This document shows positions 46,889 through 55,744 of a stretch of 64,000 bases of DNA, in pieces. A program made the translations under genes and the position numbers. The stretch covers positions 1-64,000 of the forward strand of contig NZ_JACJQJ010000017.1 of the NCBI RefSeq assembly GCF_014696615.1, read 5' to 3'. Source of the stretch: Nostoc linckia FACHB-104 (GTDB lineage: Bacteria; Cyanobacteriota; Cyanobacteriia; Cyanobacteriales; Nostocaceae). The notes under the pieces are model-generated. The model was given only the letters and a program-made list of their open reading frames with translations. It had not been told where the DNA came from and did not search any database. Position 1 is the stretch's first letter; each line of letters begins with the position of its first letter.

Positions 46889-47267
46889 TATTATAAATTT
46901 GTATTTATCCTAATATTTTCAATGTTTATTATATTAAAAGAAGGATAAATGAGAGATGTATCTAACAAATTTAAAAATTAATATAGTAAATACATATTCA
47001 GATTAATATTTATTCAAAAACCAGATAAGTGAGAAAGCTGATATGTAGGGCAATACCCTACATAGATAAATCTAGCAAATGCTGATAAATATGAATATAG
47101 GTAAATTAGTGAATTTAGCAACTCAATTCAACCACCGATATATCAATAAAAAATTCGAGGATAAAAGATTATATATTACTATTATCAAGTGCTTACTATA
47201 AGGAATTATTGACGAATTTATACTTGATTTAAGTAAAGCATATAAGTAGTTGAACGGTAGCTAGAAA
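46889..47267. promoter_or_regulatory. Divergent region upstream of the SNF2 gene with a perfect palindrome
   Basis: 379 AT-rich bases. TATGTAGGG-CAATA-CCCTACATA (47042-47064) is a perfect inverted repeat with 9-base arms, about 205 bases before the helicase gene. It may be an operator, a hairpin or a small dispersed palindrome. No gene is seen. Confidence 0.4.
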
Positions 47268-50200
47268 ATGGCAATTTTACACGGTATTTGGTTAAATAAA
47301 AAGCAAAATAGTTGTTTATTTATTTGGGGAGAAACTTGGCGTTCTGCACAGGTTAATTCTGATTCTAATATTGCTTTTGATATTCCATCAAATCCTTTAG
47401 CAATGGCACCACTAGAGTTCAGTGAGTGGTTGCGTTCGCGAAATCTGACAATTCCTCATTTAATTCCAGAAACCCAGGTGGCTGTTAGTGCTGGGAAAAA
47501 ACGTCAAAGCACAACTGTTGCTGAAGTAAAATTGCCCAGCGAATCCCAAATCATTGCTTTACCAACTCAAATTTCTGAAAACAGCTTTTTTCCTCTACAT
47601 TCTGCGGTTTTGGAAACCCCAGTAATATCTTCACCAGCAACAGACTCACAGCAATATCTGCACCCTTGGCGAGTTGAGGGTTTTTGTCTAAACCCCAACG
47701 CTGCTATGAAATTTCTGGCTTCTCTCCCCTTAAATAGTATTAGCGGCAATGATACCTTTTTAGGTGGAGATTTACGCTTTTGGTCGCAGGTAGCGAGATG
47801 GAGTTTAGATTTAATTTCTAGATGTAAATTTCTGCCTAATATTTTTAAAGAAACTGATAGTTTTGTTGCTAGCTGGCAAGTACTTTTAGATAGTGCTGTA
47901 GATGGCACAAGGTTAGAAAAATTTTCTCAGTTGATGCCCTTAGCTTGTCGGACATATCAAGAAAGTGCTGAGTTCCAAGTGCTGAGTGCTGAGTTGAAAG
48001 AACAAAACTCAGCACTCATGACTCAGCATCCATCACTGAATTTACCTTTGCAGCCGCAAGAATTACTATTAGGATTTCTCAATAGTACGATTGATGCCCA
48101 AGTGCGAGAAATGATTGGTTCTCAACCCTTAGTGGAAAATAGGGTAATGGCATCTTTACCAGCGGGAGTGCGCCAGTGGTTGCAAAGCTTAACGAGTGAA
48201 TCGTCAACAGTTAGTGCAGATGCAATTGGTGTGGATAGGTTGCAAGCAGCAATGAATGCTTGGACGATGCCGCTACAATACCAATTAACTTATAAAAGTT
48301 TGTTTCGCACCTGCTTTGAACTGCGATCGCCAGAGGATGGAGAATCGGAATGGAAATTGGTATATTATCTGCAAGCTGCCGATGATCCAGCGTTTTTAGT
48401 AGATGCAGCAACAATTTGGCAGCATCCAGTTGAGCAATTAGTCTATCAAAATCGCACCATTGAACAACCCCAAGAAACATTTCTGCGGGGTTTGGGGTTA
48501 GCTTCGCGATTATATCCGGCGATCGCACCTAGTTTGGAAAGTGAATATCCGGATTCATTTAGCCTTAACCCCATCCAGGCTTATGAATTTATTAAGTCTG
48601 TAGCTTGGAGATTGGAAGATAGCGGCTTAGGGGTAGTTTTACCACCCAGTTTGGCAAATCGTGAAGGATGGGCAAATCGGTTGGGTTTAAAAATTACTGC
48701 CGAAACACCCAATCAAAAGCAAGGACGCTTAGGATTACAGAGTTTGCTGAATTTTCAATGGAAATTGGCAATTGGTGGACAAACGATTTCTAAAGCACAA
48801 TTTGATAGGTTGGTAGCATTAAATAGCCCACTGGTAGAAATTAACAGCGAGTGGGTAGAGTTACGTCCCCAAGATATTAAGACAGCCCAAGCATTTTTTG
48901 CTTCTCGTAAAGAAAAAATGTCCCTGTCCTTAGAAGATGCTTTGCGCTTGGGTACAGGAGATACCCAAGCCATAGAAAAATTGCCAGTCGTGAGTTTTGA
49001 AGCATCTGGCGCATTGCAAGAATTAATTGGCGCGCTGACAAATAATCAGGCGATCGCACCTTTACCCACACCTGCTAACTTTAAAGGACAGTTGCGTCCT
49101 TATCAACAACGCGGTGCTGCTTGGCTAGCCTTCCTCGAACGCTGGGGTTTGGGTGCTTGTCTCGCAGACGACATGGGTTTAGGTAAAACCATCCAGTTCA
49201 TCGCTTTTCTATTACACCTCAAAGAACAAGATGCATTAGAAAAACCCACTCTCTTAGTTTGTCCTACTTCTGTATTAGGTAACTGGGAACGAGAAGTGAA
49301 AAAATTTGCTCCCACACTCAAAATTTTACAATATCACGGTGATAAACGTCCCAAAGGTAAGGCGTTTACAGATGCGGTGAAAAAGTACAATTTAGTCGTC
49401 ACTAGTTACTCACTAATTCACCGAGATTTAAAATCACTGCAGAGTGTTGAATGGCAAGCCATAGTGTTAGATGAAGCGCAGAATGTGAAAAATTCTGATG
49501 CTAAACAATCCCAAGCAGTCAGACAATTAGAAGCCACATTTCGCATTGCTTTGACTGGTACGCCAGTAGAAAATAGATTGCAAGAACTTTGGTCTATTTT
49601 AGATTTTCTCAATCCTGGTTACTTGGGTAATAAGCAGTTCTTTCAACGCAGGTTTGCCATGCCTATTGAAAAGTATGGCGATTCTGCTTCATTAAATCAA
49701 TTGCGTTCCCTAGTTCAACCCTTTATTCTGCGGCGATTGAAAACAGATCGTGATATTATTCAAGACTTGCCCGAGAAGCAAGAAATGACCGTATTTTGTG
49801 GGCTAACTCCCGAACAAGCGACGCTTTATCAAAAAGTGGTGGAAGAATCTTTAGCAGAGATTGATACCGCCACAGGATTGCAACGCCGAGGAATGATTTT
49901 AGCGTTATTAATTAAGCTCAAACAAGTCTGCAATCATCCAGCCCAATATTTAAAAGCAGCCAGCTTAGACAAATACCATTCCGGCAAACTGCAGCGCTTG
50001 GATGAAATGTTAGAAGAGGCTTTAGCAGAAGGCGATCGCGCTTTAATTTTTACCCAATTTGCCGAATGGGGCAAGTTACTCAAACCCCATTTAGAAAAAC
50101 AGCTAGGACGCGAAATATTTTTCTTGTACGGTAGCACTAGTAAAAAACAACGTGAGGAAATGATTGACCGTTTCCAACACGACCCCCAAGGGCCACCAAT

Positions 50201-50534
50201 TATGATTCTCTCCTTAAAAGCTGGGGGTGTGGGGTTAAATTTAACCAGAGCAAATCATGTCTTTCACTTTGATAGATGGTGGAACCCCGCAGTGGAAAAT
50301 CAAGCCACAGACCGAGTATTTCGGATTGGTCAAACTCGCAATGTGCAAGTACATAAATTTGTTTGTACTGGCACATTAGAAGAAAAAATTCACGACATGA
50401 TTGAAAGCAAAAAACAACTTGCAGAACAAGTTGTAGGCGCAGGTGAAGATTGGCTAACTGAATTAGATACAGACCAACTCCGCAATTTACTTTTATTGGA
50501 TCGCAGTTCGGTAATTGAAGAAGATGCAGAATAA
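47268..50534 (+). CDS. SNF2-family DEAD/DEAH helicase
   Basis: The 1088-residue ATPase has a long N-terminal SNF2-associated region (about 1-560). The SNF2 motor follows with DDMGLGKTIQF (motif I, near 640), DEAQNVKN (motif II) and the C-terminal lobe ending ATDRVFRIGQ. Such helicases remodel protein-DNA complexes, and bacterial versions are often linked to repair or defence. In cyanobacteria this gene type commonly precedes a SWIM zinc-finger gene. Here the SWIM gene lies 4.4 kb further on, beyond the caspase and STAND genes. A dispersed repeat is embedded in frame around residues 232-255. Confidence 0.92.
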   Translation: MAILHGIWLNKKQNSCLFIWGETWRSAQVNSDSNIAFDIPSNPLAMAPLEFSEWLRSRNLTIPHLIPETQVAVSAGKKRQSTTVAEVKLPSESQIIALPTQISENSFFPLHSAVLETPVISSPATDSQQYLHPWRVEGFCLNPNAAMKFLASLPLNSISGNDTFLGGDLRFWSQVARWSLDLISRCKFLPNIFKETDSFVASWQVLLDSAVDGTRLEKFSQLMPLACRTYQESAEFQVLSAELKEQNSALMTQHPSLNLPLQPQELLLGFLNSTIDAQVREMIGSQPLVENRVMASLPAGVRQWLQSLTSESSTVSADAIGVDRLQAAMNAWTMPLQYQLTYKSLFRTCFELRSPEDGESEWKLVYYLQAADDPAFLVDAATIWQHPVEQLVYQNRTIEQPQETFLRGLGLASRLYPAIAPSLESEYPDSFSLNPIQAYEFIKSVAWRLEDSGLGVVLPPSLANREGWANRLGLKITAETPNQKQGRLGLQSLLNFQWKLAIGGQTISKAQFDRLVALNSPLVEINSEWVELRPQDIKTAQAFFASRKEKMSLSLEDALRLGTGDTQAIEKLPVVSFEASGALQELIGALTNNQAIAPLPTPANFKGQLRPYQQRGAAWLAFLERWGLGACLADDMGLGKTIQFIAFLLHLKEQDALEKPTLLVCPTSVLGNWEREVKKFAPTLKILQYHGDKRPKGKAFTDAVKKYNLVVTSYSLIHRDLKSLQSVEWQAIVLDEAQNVKNSDAKQSQAVRQLEATFRIALTGTPVENRLQELWSILDFLNPGYLGNKQFFQRRFAMPIEKYGDSASLNQLRSLVQPFILRRLKTDRDIIQDLPEKQEMTVFCGLTPEQATLYQKVVEESLAEIDTATGLQRRGMILALLIKLKQVCNHPAQYLKAASLDKYHSGKLQRLDEMLEEALAEGDRALIFTQFAEWGKLLKPHLEKQLGREIFFLYGSTSKKQREEMIDRFQHDPQGPPIMILSLKAGGVGLNLTRANHVFHFDRWWNPAVENQATDRVFRIGQTRNVQVHKFVCTGTLEEKIHDMIESKKQLAEQVVGAGEDWLTELDTDQLRNLLLLDRSSVIEEDAE
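47984..48017 (+). repeat. GTGCTGAGT-type dispersed repeat hairpin inside the SNF2 coding sequence
   Basis: GAGTGCTGAGTT (47984-47995) and AACTCAGCACTC (48006-48017) form a perfect 12-base hairpin, with further GTGCTGAGT units from 47965. The same words occur in intergenic DNA (9372, 18530, 56785). The insertion keeps the frame and encodes a segment around FQVLSAELKEQNSALM. Confidence 0.65.
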
Positions 50535-50579
50535 TTTCGTAGTGACAACTAAATTATTCAGTCCTGAATAACTCTCGAT

Positions 50580-50640
50580 GTAGGGTGTGTTGTCGCCTAG
50601 TGCAACGCACCATCCAAAATTTAAGGTGCTACACCCTCAG
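50580..50640. repeat. GTAGGGTGTGTTG / GCAACGCACC dispersed repeat
   Basis: GGGTGTGTTG followed by GCAACGCACC, then a second GGTGCTACACCCTC, forms an imperfect hairpin in the 174-base gap between the SNF2 and caspase genes. This is a frequent Nostoc-type intergenic palindrome. Confidence 0.5.
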
Positions 50641-50708
50641 CAATAACAAAAAATCCAAATTTATATTTAATAGAAAATAATCTACCTTTATCTCTAGACT
50701 GTACGATT

Positions 50709-51722
50709 ATGTCCAACCAATTTGCCCACGGTTATGCTTTGTTAATTGGAGTTGGTAGAACAGCCGAACCAAAATGGTCATTACCCGTTACAGTCAAAGA
50801 TGTGCAAGCATTAAAAACCGTGCTAGCCAATGCAAATTTGTGTGCCTATGATTCCGCAAATATTCGCTTACTGCAGAATGAGCAGACAACACGTAGTGCA
50901 ATTGTCGCTGGATTAACCTGGTTACAAGAAAAAGCAGCAAGCGATCGCAATGCCACAATAGTAGTTTATTACTCCGGTCATGGATGCTTTGACCTAGCAA
51001 GCCAGTGTTATTACTTGCTACAACATGACTTCAAATCCTCAGATATTGCTAACACCGCCCTACCTGCCGCAGAATTTACACAAGCCTTGCGACAAATTCA
51101 AGCAAAACGGTTGTGGGTAGTAATTGATAGCTGTCATGCAGAAGGTATGGCTACTTCCAAAGGCGAACTACCTGCCGATTTTATCGCCACAGCCTTACCC
51201 AAAGGTGTTATAGATGACTTAAAGCAGGGAGAAGGAAGGGCAGTATTTACATCATCCAGGGGTAATCAGAGTTCTTTCATCCGCCCTGATGCTACCATGA
51301 GCGTCTACACTTATCATCTCGTTGAGGCATTGCGGGGAGCGGCTAACAAGCCAGGAGACACCACAGTGATGCTCTCCAACCTCATCAATCATTTAGGGAA
51401 AACTGTGCCAGAAAGTGCTAGAACCCTGTGTAGAAAAGAACAAACGCCATTTTTTGATACAGCAATGGAAGATTTCCCCATTGCCATGTTGCGCGGCGGA
51501 AAAGGACTACCAAACTCAACCCCAGATTCGCCTAAAATAATGAGCGATCGCGAAGTCGTCACACCTGCACTCGCAAGAGCAAAACGAGCATTAGCTATTT
51601 TAGAAGAACAAGCCGCTTCCTATGGAATCAGGATTCCCGTAGATTTGCAGATTGAATTAGAAGAAAAACGCCGACAAGTAATTGAATTAGAATCCCGCCA
51701 TCAAAGAACCGGATTAGATTAA
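50709..51722 (+). CDS. Caspase-like (C14/metacaspase) protease with C-terminal recruitment module
   Basis: The 337-residue protein has a caspase-hemoglobinase fold domain (about residues 5-250) with the catalytic His91 in YYSGHG and Cys142 in IDSCHAEG, so the dyad is intact. After a linker, residues 290-330 form a short helical module (RAKRALAILEE, GIRIPVDLQIELEEK). The same module opens the STAND protein encoded at 52593-54812. Family knowledge links orthocaspases to cell death and stress. The shared module suggests the STAND ATPase recruits and activates this protease. It has no signal peptide and should be cytoplasmic. Confidence 0.9.
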   Translation: MSNQFAHGYALLIGVGRTAEPKWSLPVTVKDVQALKTVLANANLCAYDSANIRLLQNEQTTRSAIVAGLTWLQEKAASDRNATIVVYYSGHGCFDLASQCYYLLQHDFKSSDIANTALPAAEFTQALRQIQAKRLWVVIDSCHAEGMATSKGELPADFIATALPKGVIDDLKQGEGRAVFTSSRGNQSSFIRPDATMSVYTYHLVEALRGAANKPGDTTVMLSNLINHLGKTVPESARTLCRKEQTPFFDTAMEDFPIAMLRGGKGLPNSTPDSPKIMSDREVVTPALARAKRALAILEEQAASYGIRIPVDLQIELEEKRRQVIELESRHQRTGLD

Positions 51723-51799
51723 TTAAATTACACAGGTAGGGGCAAGGCATTGCCCATTGGTGTCAACTTAACACCAAACCCGCTTTGTGCAAAGGTTTT

Positions 51800-52115
51800 G
51801 CCCTCACCCCCAGCCCCTCTCCCTCAGGGCTACGGTGTACACACATCTTTGGGCTAGTGCAGAATGTGGGTTAGATCCCCCTAAATCCACGCCACTTGCT
51901 ACAACGGGGGGAACCCCCGCAACGCAGTGGCTCCCCTTAAAAAGGGGGACTTTGATTCTTTTCCCCCCTTTTTTAAGGGGGCTAGGGGGGATCAAAATGT
52001 TATGGGGCTACGTTATAAGACTTGTGTGTACACCGTAGCTCCCTCAGGGAGATGGGAGCAAGAGATTCAATTCCCCTTCTCCCTGAGGGAGAAGGGGTTA
52101 GGGGATGAGGGCACG
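51800..52115. repeat. Nested inverted-repeat composite element
   Basis: An outer pair (CTACGGTGTACACACA near 51829 against TGTGTGTACACCGTAG near 52023) continues on both sides into CCCTCTCCCTCAGGG-type arms. An inner pair (GATCCCCCTA near 51872 and TAGGGGGGATC near 51982) includes CCCCTTAAAAAGGGGG and CCCCTTTTTTAAGGGGG. It looks like one MITE-like element inserted into another. Confidence 0.55.
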
Positions 52116-52204
52116 AGGGTTTTTGTACAACACCCGCCGTATATAGCTTTTAACTTCAGTTAACACAAGTGGGCATTGCCGTGCCCTAAAAATTATATTG
52201 ACTT

Positions 52205-52456
52205 CCGAGTAATTTACACGAACCTTCGCCTTCCGAACACCAAACGCCGAGTAATTTACACGAACTTTCACCTTCCGAACACCAAGCGCCGAGTAATTTA
52301 CACCAACCTTCGCCTTCCGAACACGAAGCGCCGAGTAATTTACACGAAGTTTCGCGTTCCTTTCACCAAACGCCGAGTAATTTACACCAACCTTCGCCTT
52401 CCGAACAGCAAACGCCGAGTAATTTACACCAACCTCCGAGTTCCAAACACCAACTT
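52205..52456. repeat. Tandem array of six 42-base repeats
   Basis: Six consecutive units start with CCGAGTAATTTACAC, at 52205, 52247, 52289, 52331, 52373 and 52415. Each is 42 bases (14 codons) long, and the last is degenerate. There are no spacers, so it is not a CRISPR array. The unit length being a multiple of three leaves frames open on both strands. It resembles long tandemly repeated sequences reported in Anabaena and Nostoc. Confidence 0.85.
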
Positions 52457-52592
52457 CCCCCTTCCAGGGATGCCGTGAAAAACTTATACAATCAAATGAG
52501 ATGAAAATCTTCCCTAAATTGGCTCTCAAATAAACTAAAAAGCTAATTCCATCATAATTAATTGCATATTTTTTTATCATTGATATAACTCT

Positions 52593-54812
52593 ATGGACGA
52601 TCGAGAAGCACTACAGCGCACTCTCAACCGTGCCCGTCGCGCCCTCCAGATAATAGAAGAAGAAAAAGCTAGTTATGGCATTCGAGTTCCAGTAGATTTG
52701 CAAATCGAACTCGAAGAGAAACAAAAAGAAGTCGCTAGCCTAGAAGCGCGATTAAATCAGTTACAGGGAAACCGCACCGTAGCTGTACCTGATAACCTCC
52801 CCCGCTATAACGATGTATTTGTCGGACGCACAGCCGAAATCGCCCGTTGCATGGAAGCACTTTCACCAGAGGAACGGGGCTGGGGAGTGGCGATTGATGG
52901 TATTGGCGGCATGGGCAAAACAGCATTAGCACTGGAGGTTGCCCACCTAGCCCGTAAACAAGCGCTATTTGATGCTTATCTATTTGTTTCCGCCAAGACT
53001 ACCTGGCTAACAACCGAGGGAGTGCGCCAAGAAACCCTCGCCTTATCTTCCCTTGATAGCTTCTGCCGAGAATTTGCCAAAGGCTTAGGACAAACAGATA
53101 TTGTCAAAATAACTGATGCCACCGAACGCCGCCGCGCCCTGTTAGATGCCCTGCGGGGAAGGCGTGTTTTGCTGATTTGGGACAACCTAGAAACCCTGAA
53201 TACAGAAGAACGCGAGATGATTGCCGAGTTTCTGCGGAAACTTCCCACTCCCAATAAAGCCATCATCACCAGCCGCCGCCGTACAGGAGAAAGCGCCCTC
53301 ACTATCCGCTTAGATCATCTCTCGCCAGCAGAAGCTTTGGAATTAATGCAAGCGAAGGGACGTTTATACCCCCGCCTTGCCCAAGAATTAAACGCAACCA
53401 AGCCAGAAATATTGACTGCTTTATATGAAGCAGCTGGTGGCAACCCCTTAGCGTTAGACTGGACTCTGGGACAGGTGGCACACAAAGGTTACTCAATCAG
53501 TGTTGCCCTAGAACGGTTGCAAAATGCTGCCAACTCCAACGACCTCTACGGCTTTTTGTTTGCCGATGCTGCCGAAACTTTGACTAAAAATGACCGCACA
53601 GTGCTGTCAGCCCTAGCTGTATTCCGCACACCAGCAACCACAGCAGCATTAGCGGATGCTACAGATTTAGTCATCACAGCAATTCAACTTTCCTTAGAGC
53701 AATTAGTCACTCTATCTTTAGTGAATGACTTGGATGGTCAACGGTTTGGACTCCATCCCCTCACCCGCACCTATATTCGTGCAGCTATCAGTGGCACAGA
53801 TATTATAGGAACACAGCCGCTAGCGGGTAAAATTCTCTTTGACTCTGCTGCTCAACGCAAAGTTTTACGCTACTGGGTAGACTACGCCCAGAAGTACGGG
53901 GGTGACGGCAATGATTCCTACAAAACTCATGACAAGCTAGAAGCCGAATGGCAAAACCTAGAGAGTGTAGCTACAACCTTGCGAGAAATGGCAGGTATCC
54001 CCGTACCCGGTACACTTCAAGACCGACAAGCCGCCCAAATGCTCATTGATTTGGAAAATGCTTTGCATTACTTCCTCTGGTTTCGCGGCTACTGGGATGA
54101 GCGAGTGCACTTGGGTGAGTGGTGTTATCAGGCAGGAAAGGCACTGAATCAGTGGAATGATGCTGGTTGGGGAGCCTACCATGTTGCTTTTGTTTACTAC
54201 TATCGCGCCGAGACAGAACGGGCAGCAAGTTGGGCAGCGCAGATGGCGGAAGTGATGGAACGGGGTGGTAGCCGTCGGGGTAAGGCTACTGCAATTCAGT
54301 TGCAAGGATTAATTACAGCGCAACACCAGAACTGGGCAGAAGCGGAACGGTTGTATAAGGAGGCGTTAGCAATTTACCGAGAATTGGGGGAAGAAGAGAA
54401 TGAGGCGATCGCTCTCAACGATCTGGGAGGAGTGGCGCGATCGCAGGGACAATATGACCGCGCCGAGTCCTACTACAAGCAAGCATTGGCGATCGATGAA
54501 AAACTAGGAGATAAAGAAGGACAAGCAACTGTTTGCAACAACTTGGGAAATCTTGCCCTTGACTGCAACCGATCTACAGAAGCCCGCACCTGGTATGAGT
54601 GTGAGTTAACCCTGGCTCAAGAAGTAGGACGGCAAGACTTGGTGGCTTATGCTCAAGAGGGGCTAGCGCGAATCTTAGAAGCTGAGGGGTGCTACTCAGA
54701 GGCGCTAAGTTTAGCACAATCTGCCCTGGCAATCCGGGAGCGCCTGCGCGATGGGAGGTTAGATTTTTCACGCCAATTAGTTGAACGGTTGCGACGCAAA
54801 GCAGGGAAATAA
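52593..54812 (+). CDS. STAND (NB-ARC-like) ATPase with TPR repeats and N-terminal recruitment module
   Basis: The 739-residue NLR-like protein opens with a helical module (residues 13-53) matching the caspase C-terminus at 29 of 41 positions. It then has a P-loop NTPase with Walker A GIGGMGKT (103-110), Walker B VLLIWDNLE (192-200), TSRRR (226-230) and the STAND motif GGNPLALDW (282-290). A winged-helix-like region follows (about 320-400), and several TPR repeats lie near the C-terminus (about 570-715). By analogy with STAND sensors, the TPRs would sense a trigger, and ATP-driven assembly would then cluster the caspase. The trigger is unknown. Confidence 0.9.
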   Translation: MDDREALQRTLNRARRALQIIEEEKASYGIRVPVDLQIELEEKQKEVASLEARLNQLQGNRTVAVPDNLPRYNDVFVGRTAEIARCMEALSPEERGWGVAIDGIGGMGKTALALEVAHLARKQALFDAYLFVSAKTTWLTTEGVRQETLALSSLDSFCREFAKGLGQTDIVKITDATERRRALLDALRGRRVLLIWDNLETLNTEEREMIAEFLRKLPTPNKAIITSRRRTGESALTIRLDHLSPAEALELMQAKGRLYPRLAQELNATKPEILTALYEAAGGNPLALDWTLGQVAHKGYSISVALERLQNAANSNDLYGFLFADAAETLTKNDRTVLSALAVFRTPATTAALADATDLVITAIQLSLEQLVTLSLVNDLDGQRFGLHPLTRTYIRAAISGTDIIGTQPLAGKILFDSAAQRKVLRYWVDYAQKYGGDGNDSYKTHDKLEAEWQNLESVATTLREMAGIPVPGTLQDRQAAQMLIDLENALHYFLWFRGYWDERVHLGEWCYQAGKALNQWNDAGWGAYHVAFVYYYRAETERAASWAAQMAEVMERGGSRRGKATAIQLQGLITAQHQNWAEAERLYKEALAIYRELGEEENEAIALNDLGGVARSQGQYDRAESYYKQALAIDEKLGDKEGQATVCNNLGNLALDCNRSTEARTWYECELTLAQEVGRQDLVAYAQEGLARILEAEGCYSEALSLAQSALAIRERLRDGRLDFSRQLVERLRRKAGK

Positions 54813-54817
54813 TTTTT

Positions 54818-54850
54818 AATTCGTAGTTCGTAATTCGTAATTCGTAATTA
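54818..54850. repeat. Heptanucleotide repeat (TAATTCG/TAGTTCG)
   Basis: Four consecutive AATTCGT-like heptamers lie between the STAND and SWIM genes, of the same type as the run at 19603-19647. Confidence 0.7.
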
Positions 54851-54907
54851 AAGCCTTTACCCTTTGCACTTCCCCAAAAAATTAAATTATCAACTTGAAA
54901 ATTAATC

Positions 54908-55744
54908 ATGACTAATTACACCCTACAAGCAAGCCGTGAATGGTGGTCACAGAGATGGCTAGATTTATTAGATTCCTATCGCTTTAAAAAACGTTTAGAA
55001 CGTGCGAGAAACTATTCTCGTCAGGGCAATGTTCTCAGTATTGAGTTTAAAGGTGCAAAAGTATTAGCTAGGGTGCAAGGTAGCGAACCAGAACCTTATA
55101 AAGTATCACTTTCCTTAGACCCCTTTAGCGATGAAGAATGGAGTTATGTCATTGAAACTATGTCCAAAAAGGCAACTTTTGCCGCTAAATTACTAGCCGG
55201 AGAAATGCCTCAAAATATTGAAGAAGTCTTCACTGCTAATGGACTTTCCTTATTTCCCTTTACCTTGTCAGATGTCCGCAGCAAATGCTCTTGTCCTGAT
55301 AAAGCAAATCCTTGTAAACACGTAGGTGCAGTGTATTATCAGTTAGGCGATAGATTCAGCGAAGACCCATTTGTACTATTTAAATTGCGCGGACGTACCA
55401 AAGAGCAAATTATCAGCGACTTACGCCAATTACGTAGCGCTAAAATCGAAGTTTCGCCAACAGAAACATCTGATATCCAACAGCCAGTTACTAATCATCA
55501 AAATACAATTAAATTTGATTCATTCTGGCAGTACAATGAACCCCTTGATTCTTCTTTAGTCGTCATCGCCCCCAGTGGTAGCGAAACTGTATTAGATGTA
55601 TTAGGCCCCATTCCCCTAGCTAAAGAAGAAGAGAACATCGGCAATTTAACCTCTAGCGATGTCGTCATGAAATATTTGCAGACAGTTTACCAAGATGTTA
55701 GACAAAAGGCAGTTTTAGCCGCAATGAATGTAGGAGGGGCTTAA
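54908..55744 (+). CDS. SWIM zinc-finger protein
   Basis: The 278-residue protein has a SWIM motif (CSCPDKANPCKHVGAVYYQ, around residues 120-138: C-x-C-x6-C-x-H) preceded by a beta-rich N-terminal domain with an aromatic opening (SREWWSQRWLDLL). SWIM proteins bind DNA or protein partners. In cyanobacteria and other bacteria this type is usually encoded directly after an SNF2 helicase and is thought to work with it. Here it is separated from its helicase by the caspase and STAND genes. Confidence 0.88.
   Translation: MTNYTLQASREWWSQRWLDLLDSYRFKKRLERARNYSRQGNVLSIEFKGAKVLARVQGSEPEPYKVSLSLDPFSDEEWSYVIETMSKKATFAAKLLAGEMPQNIEEVFTANGLSLFPFTLSDVRSKCSCPDKANPCKHVGAVYYQLGDRFSEDPFVLFKLRGRTKEQIISDLRQLRSAKIEVSPTETSDIQQPVTNHQNTIKFDSFWQYNEPLDSSLVVIAPSGSETVLDVLGPIPLAKEEENIGNLTSSDVVMKYLQTVYQDVRQKAVLAAMNVGGA

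Larger units (their letters stand above)
51723..52592. other. Repeat-packed intergenic region between caspase and STAND genes
   Basis: 870 bases without a convincing gene. It contains a GGGGCAAGGCA-type repeat (51738-51758), a nested inverted-repeat composite (about 51800-52115), another GGGCATTGCCGTGCCC palindrome (52169-52185) and the 42-base tandem array (52205-52456). The open frames here (100-160 codons) are products of the repeat periodicity. Confidence 0.55.

Noticed and set aside
52205-52456. Tandem array as a CRISPR
   Set aside because: The 42-base units are directly adjacent with no unique spacers and drift gradually in sequence, which is a tandem repeat and not a CRISPR array. No cas genes are present.
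52098-52580. 160-codon minus-strand and 100-codon plus-strand ORFs over the tandem array
   Set aside because: They are open only because the repeat unit is a multiple of three and lacks stops. There is no start context or family support.
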